Assembly (NCBI GenBank): GCA_018398815.1
Contig: CM031612.1
Coordinates: 6,247,575-6,311,574 of the forward strand
Reading direction: 5' to 3'
Length of the DNA stretch: 64,000 nt
Origin: Conus ventricosus
Taxonomy: Eukaryota; Mollusca; Gastropoda; Neogastropoda; Conidae
Shown here: positions 59,641 to 64,000 of the stretch, piece by piece
Position numbering within the stretch: position 1 is the first letter of the stretch
Layout: each line of letters starts with the position of its first letter
The notes under the pieces: model-generated
Databases searched by the model: none
What the model was told of the DNA's origin: nothing
The model's input: only the letters and a program-made list of their open reading frames with translations
Translations under genes and position numbers: made by a program

Positions 59641-60084
59641 ACTTGTTTTATAGCCCAGATAACACTAACGCCCTCACCCCCACCCGCTTTATCCTTTTCT
59701 TCCGATCCTGTTCGTCTGCCCACACCATAGTCCTGCGTCATCTCTAAGCTCACCTCTCTTCAAGGCAACGAGGTCTGGTAAAACCCTCCACTGCAAATCT
59801 CCCCCATCGCACTCTCAAGCTAAAGCGCGGCTCCAGGGAAGATGGATAAAATGGTTGAAAGCGACACATTCTCCTTACACTGAGCCCCTCACCCTGCTTG
59901 AAACTGAACAAAACACGCACGCACACACTTCTCCTAAGATGTTAGTCGTCTCTTCAGCCTTGTATCAGCTGGCCACCCTTCTCCTACCTCTCGTCTCCCT
60001 CCCCCTTCCACACAAACAACGTATACGCTTCTCCCATAGCCATCCACTGTGTAAATTATCAGTTGCTCCCCCCCTCCCTCCAGC
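59641..60084. other. Unclassified C/T-rich single-copy sequence
   Basis: No repeat unit and no gene recognised. Confidence 0.4.
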
Positions 60085-60215
60085 TCCTACGATGACCCCA
60101 GTGTGTCCTACGATGACCCCACAGTGTGTCCTACGATGACCCCACACCGTGTCCTACGGTGACCCGACACTGTGTCCTACGATGACCCCACAGTGTGTCC
60201 TACGATGACCCCACA
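60085..60215. repeat. ~22-bp minisatellite, 5 copies
   Basis: Unit CCTACGATGACCCCACAGTG followed by TGT. Confidence 0.9.
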
Positions 60216-60429
60216 TTCACCTCATACCCGGTTGATCACACGCTGTTTGCTCCGTGTCCTGCGGTCACGTCACGTTTCGTCTTACACATCCATCAAGTAC
60301 CTAACTTTTTCCTAGTACCTTGCAGCTGACGCAACATTTTCTTTCTATCCTGCAATCACCAAATTTGTCTTATATGCTGCTGTCGCTTAACACTTGTCTT
60401 ATGTTCTGCGGTCATTTTGAACGTTTGTC

Positions 60430-60810
60430 TTGCATCCTGCCGTCACCTGCCGTTTGTCTTAGTGACTGACTGAAACCAGTGTGTCGTCAGATGAACTCCT
60501 AGTTGGACTGATGTCTTACATCCTGCCGTTTGTCTTAGTGACTGACTGAAACCAGTGTCGTCAGATGAACTCCTAGTTGGACTGATGATGTATCTTACAT
60601 CCTGCCGTCACCTGCCGTTGTCTTAGTGACTGACTGAAACCAGTGTGTTGTCAGATGAACTCCTAGTTGGACTGATGATGTGTCTTACATCCTGCCGTCA
60701 CCTGCCGTTCTTAGTGACTGACTGAAACCAGTGTGTTGTCAGATGAACTCCTAGTTGGACTGATGATGCGTCTTGCATCCTGCCGTCACCTGCCGTTTGT
60801 CTTACATCCT
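60430..60810. repeat. 76-88-bp minisatellite, 4 copies
   Basis: GTGACTGACTGAAACCAGTG recurs at about 60462, 60538, 60626 and 60714, followed by TCAGATGAACTCCTAGTTGG. Between copies lies TCTTACATCCTGCCGTCACC, which links it to the next array. Confidence 0.9.
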
Positions 60811-61500
60811 GCGGTCACTTCAATATTGTATATATTCTGCATTCACCAGACATTTTATTTATAATCTGCAGTCAGCTAACATATGTCTTATATCCTGCAG
60901 TCAACCAACATGTGAAGAGTTTTCACATCTGTAACATTTTTTTTTAATTTCATGTTCCCAGTTTCTCCATCTTCAAACTCCCCCCCCCCCCCCCCTTCAA
61001 GTCCAAATCTTTGCCAAGTCATTACTATGAAGACAGTTCAGTTGTTGGCCTGCGCTTGTTTTTTCCCCACTATTAGATTGTTCGTCTATGTATTTGTCCG
61101 ACTTTATTCAAGTTTAAAAGGCTGTGCCAGTCTTGAATAAAAGTTACTCTGTGTTAGGTTTCCTTATGGGAGCAAAACATACCCCACTTGTTTACCGTTT
61201 ATCGTTTACTGTTCCCTACCTCATTTCATTTCCGATTATATCCTGCAGTCACTATATCCTGCAGTCCGCTAACATTTGTCATATCCTGCAGTCAGCTAAC
61301 ATTTGTCTTGTATCCTACAGTCAGCTAACATTTGTCTTGTATCCTGCAGTCAGCTAACATTTGTCTTGTATCCTGCAGTCAGCTAACATTTGTCTTGTAT
61401 CCTGCAGTCAGCTAACATTGTCTTGTATCCTGCAGTCAGCTAACAATTGTCTTGCATCCTGCAGTCGGCTAACGTTTGTCTTATATCCTGCGGTCATGAA
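60811..61500. repeat. 28-29-bp minisatellite, interrupted
   Basis: Unit GTCTTGTATCCTGCAGTCAG followed by CTAACATTT, about 4 copies at 60811-60912 and 9-10 copies at 61240-61500. Unique sequence with a poly-C run (60978-60994) lies between. Weaker ancestral copies (CTTGCATCCTGCNGTCAC) reach back to about 60240. Confidence 0.9.
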
Positions 61501-62420
61501 CATTTTTCTGTGAAATCTTACCTCCACCATGTTCCATTTTGTATCTTGCAGTGATACATTTTCAGTGTTTTTGTCTCTCTCTATCTCTTGGTCATGTATG
61601 CGACACGCAATTCCACTGTTCTGTCAGTCACAAGAGATCCTTTGTAAACAAAATGGCAAAATCACAAAAAGAAAGTCCATGCTTTCGCAATGTGTGTCTG
61701 TGTGTGTGTGTGGATGTGTGTGGGTCGTTTGCACACGAGTGTGAAGGAATGCTTCTCAGCGCCACCTGCTGTTTCCCTGCCATCACAGTCGAAGTTGACA
61801 TCACAGGTCAAAGTTCACATCACAGGCCACTTTCCAAGGTCCGAGTTCCACGTGTCATCAGCAGAGGCGAGAAGGAGAAAGGGGTGGTGGCACATCTTCT
61901 GCACTGGTTGGAAGGGTCGGGGTCCCTGGCAGCTCAGGTGTGGAAGTCTTCAGGGTCGCCCTCTCCCTCGGCTGTTATTCTTTCATTTTGTCCACGTTGT
62001 CCCGCAACAGTTTCACTTGCTCTGCACACGGGCACGTACACACACGCACACCACATGAGTACTGACGTTTTCTCCGTAATGTATACAGTCATGGAGTAAA
62101 TTTCGTTTACATCCAGGCATGTCAGAGCAAGTATGTGCATTTTTTGTACATAGAACACACACCCATCCACACACACACTTCAAAATCTACAATGGTGTGT
62201 CCACGTTAGATGCTCGGAAAGTACGTGCAACATTTATCGTTCCTTGCATAAAAGTGGAATGATGAGTTTTCTTTCTTTCTTTCTTTCTTTTTGTTTTTTT
62301 TACAACTGGTATTCTGAAGGCTTTTTGTCACTTACTTGGCTTTCCCCATATTTTGTATTGGATACCCTTCTGTGCTGACTAAACAGCCATTTTATATGCT
62401 TTAAACAAATCACATCCAAA
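61501..62420. other. Unclassified single-copy sequence
   Basis: Includes a GT run (61690-61716) and TTTC repeats (62270-62292). A 186-codon plus-strand frame (61539-62099) crosses the GT run and shows no recognisable domain. Confidence 0.4.
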
Positions 62421-62657
62421 GTGAGACGAGATCTCATCACTGAAATCGATCATCCAGTGCATGTTCTTCTATTTGCAGGTAACGGCGTCACCTTCTGCTG
62501 GGCGCCTTCATATTGTGGAATCCATCTGAATAAAATAGTTGATAAGACTAGAAAAGTATGCCACCAAATGTATGGAAAAAGCAGGCAGTTCAAACATGCC
62601 ATCATCTCTCATGGAGTGATGCAGCTCGGTGCAAAACGCCTGCTGGAAACACTGTAG
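62421..62657 (+). pseudogene. LINE RNase H domain remnant
   Basis: The translated stretch GNGVTFCWAPSYCGIHLNKI followed by VDKTRK (about 62478-62556) matches the C-terminal RNase H motif of non-LTR retrotransposons, whose usual form is WxPSHCGIxGNExAD. The histidine of SHCG is Y and the conserved GNE is LNK here, so it would not be active. The rest of the frame (KVCHQMYGKSRQFKHAIISH on) does not match and may be host or rearranged sequence. It is a short dead fragment. Confidence 0.5.
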
Positions 62658-63231
62658 GCAAAAAACAAAGAAAGAACAAGAAGATTGTGCTCGCATGTTG
62701 GCTACTAATGCAGTAAAGCAACACCTGATGGTTCGCGATATTTGAAGATCTCCTCACGGTCCAATTTGCCAGATGTCGGATCATTAGCTCGTCTGATGTA
62801 TGGATTTAAACTCGATGCTTTCAAAATAGTTTTCTAAACATGTCATTTGTAGTCGTGCCCTCGCCCCCCCCCCCCCCCCTTCACTACCCCCTAAAAAATC
62901 AATCATATTCTTTTCCATTGCAGCCATCTGCATTTCTTTCACCCATTTATCTGAATATTTTAAGAGAAACTTTAAACGACCCAAGTCTGATGTGCGACAT
63001 TACTTGAGCTTTACCTTGAAGTCCGATGAATCGTTATCTGTAGTGGCTAGCCGTTTGTCAGCATCTGTGATAATATGTGGCTGAAATTTTTATTTGCACA
63101 ACTTGAAATGTTGCTAAAGAGAGTTGAAAATTTTATGACCTTTTTGCCCCACTATCACACAATACGTAGTAGCTATTAATTCGAAGCACACACACACACA
63201 CACACACTCTCTCTCTCTCTCTCTCTCCTAC
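62658..63231. other. Unclassified sequence with poly-C and CA/CT repeats
   Basis: Poly-C at 62864-62879 and a CA-CT run at 63188-63227, which directly abuts the donor site of the candidate exon. Confidence 0.4.
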
Positions 63232-63326
63232 CAGTGCTGAGGTTGGCGATGGTGGACTGTTTTCTCAGGAACTCCAGACACAGCTCTCGACTCAACCCAA
63301 AGGCCCTCATGTTGCAGGAAAAGGTC
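63232..63326 (-). CDS. Candidate internal coding exon, minus strand
   Basis: On the minus strand, an acceptor (GACTGTGGTGTTTTCAG) precedes 95 nt that read TFSCNMRAFGLSRELCLEFL and RKQSTIANLSTG without stop, followed directly by the donor GTAGGA. The peptide is helix-rich with a natural amino-acid balance, unlike the surrounding repeats. I do not recognise the family. Neighbouring exons would lie below 63.2 kb or beyond 63.33 kb and were not found. The intron just downstream starts with a CT/CA microsatellite. Confidence 0.5.
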
Positions 63327-63554
63327 CTGAAAACACCACAGTCATCAGCTGTGTGTGTGTGTGTGCGTGCGTGCGTGTAAGCTTGCGTAGAATAGTACTT
63401 GAGAGCGTACGTGCGTGCAAGAACAGATGTCGTAGCAATAAGCATGCCTTAAATGATACCAGCAGCACACGACTTCGCGTACGCATGTTTGTGAGCGAAC
63501 AGGTATTCCTTGCACACGTGTTAAAAATGGATGCAGTATGCAGTCGCGCGCCTA

Positions 63555-63601
<47 letters not shown>

Positions 63602-64000
63602 TGTCTATCTATCTATATATATATGTATATGTATTTATATGCAAGCTGGAGTCGGGAAATGAAATCGCGTCCGTGTGTCGGGGAATGATGATGCATGTGC
63701 GTGCTAGTGCCCATGGGCCGCTCCAGTGGAACGCCGTTCATGCCGACATCTACCATCCATCACAGACAGGAAATGACGTCTGCTGGCCCACCGGAAGTCC
63801 CAGGATGCTGCTGGCCCTCAGACGAAAAAGACGGTCGCCATTCAATCACACCCACCAGACCACCACTCTGGGACGGACGAAGCGAATGTAAAGCGCTTTT
63901 TCATGGAACGATTCACGAGGAAGATTTCGATCAGTCGCCTATCCCGACACAGAATATGAATAAGAAAAGACTCTTCATAAAAAAGTTAAGTCAAAAGACC
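63327..64000. other. Unclassified sequence with GT microsatellite
   Basis: GT runs at 63351-63378 and 63557-63600, then TCTA/TATG repeats. The plus-strand frame through 63700-63890 (QWNAVHADIYHPSQTGNDVC and on) reads somewhat like protein but has no recognised domain. TGTAAAGCGCTT near 63888-63899 resembles tails of dispersed mollusc repeats. Confidence 0.35.

Noticed and set aside
50930..61500. CRISPR-like array of short regular repeats
   Set aside because: Units are contiguous with no unique spacers, and the context is an animal nuclear genome.

Overview
This window looks like nuclear DNA from a lophotrochozoan animal, most likely a gastropod mollusc. The support is indirect: intron-bearing coding fragments, very dense (CA)n/(GT)n/(GA)n microsatellites, a tRNA-derived SINE whose middle part resembles SINEs I know from molluscs, non-LTR retrotransposon remnants, and an Ig-TIR type receptor. 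There is no bacterial-style operon and no complete multi-exon gene that I can assemble. Most of the 64 kb is repeat, and the long open frames in it are mostly artefacts of repeat units without stop codons.

Layout. 0-4.9 kb: microsatellites, a small inverted-repeat element (3.47-3.84 kb) and the 3' end of a non-LTR retrotransposon on the minus strand (4.07-4.55 kb). 4.93-20.33 kb: one 15.4-kb mobile element bounded by terminal inverted repeats of about 280 bp. It carries four small related or similarly placed ORFs (5.29-6.68 kb), a broken protein-primed family B DNA polymerase (6.7-9.86 kb, plus strand) and a probable packaging-type ATPase trace on the minus strand (14.6-15.5 kb). I read it as a degraded Polinton/Maverick-adintovirus-like element. 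From about 8.34 kb to 20.3 kb the bases are swollen into homopolymer runs in a way that looks like uncorrected sequencing error, so most of its genes cannot be read. 20.3-30.5 kb: the least repetitive part. It has a hypothetical ORF, a MITE-like hairpin, a candidate two-exon start of a plus-strand gene (23.99 and 24.49 kb), and a frame-broken Ig-transmembrane-TIR receptor on the minus strand (29.34-27.40 kb). 30.9-32.24 kb: a foldback element with arms of over 300 bp that themselves contain palindromes. 32.3-46 kb: triplet repeats, several minisatellites (68, 49, 31 and about 39 bp), a 1.7-kb G/T-rich stretch almost without cytosine, and a short second block of homopolymer noise. 46.0-46.2 kb: SINE. 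50.9-61.5 kb: a mosaic of about a dozen different minisatellites, several sharing a GACAGGTCTG core. 61.5-64 kb: mostly unique sequence with a LINE RNase H remnant and one good candidate coding exon on the minus strand (63.23-63.33 kb).

The genes do not form a pathway. The coherent unit is the 15.4-kb element: a self-replicating virus-like transposon with its polymerase and ATPase in opposite orientations. The Ig-TIR receptor would be an innate-immune type membrane receptor. In both, frameshifts may be real decay or assembly error, because indel-type errors are visible elsewhere in the window.
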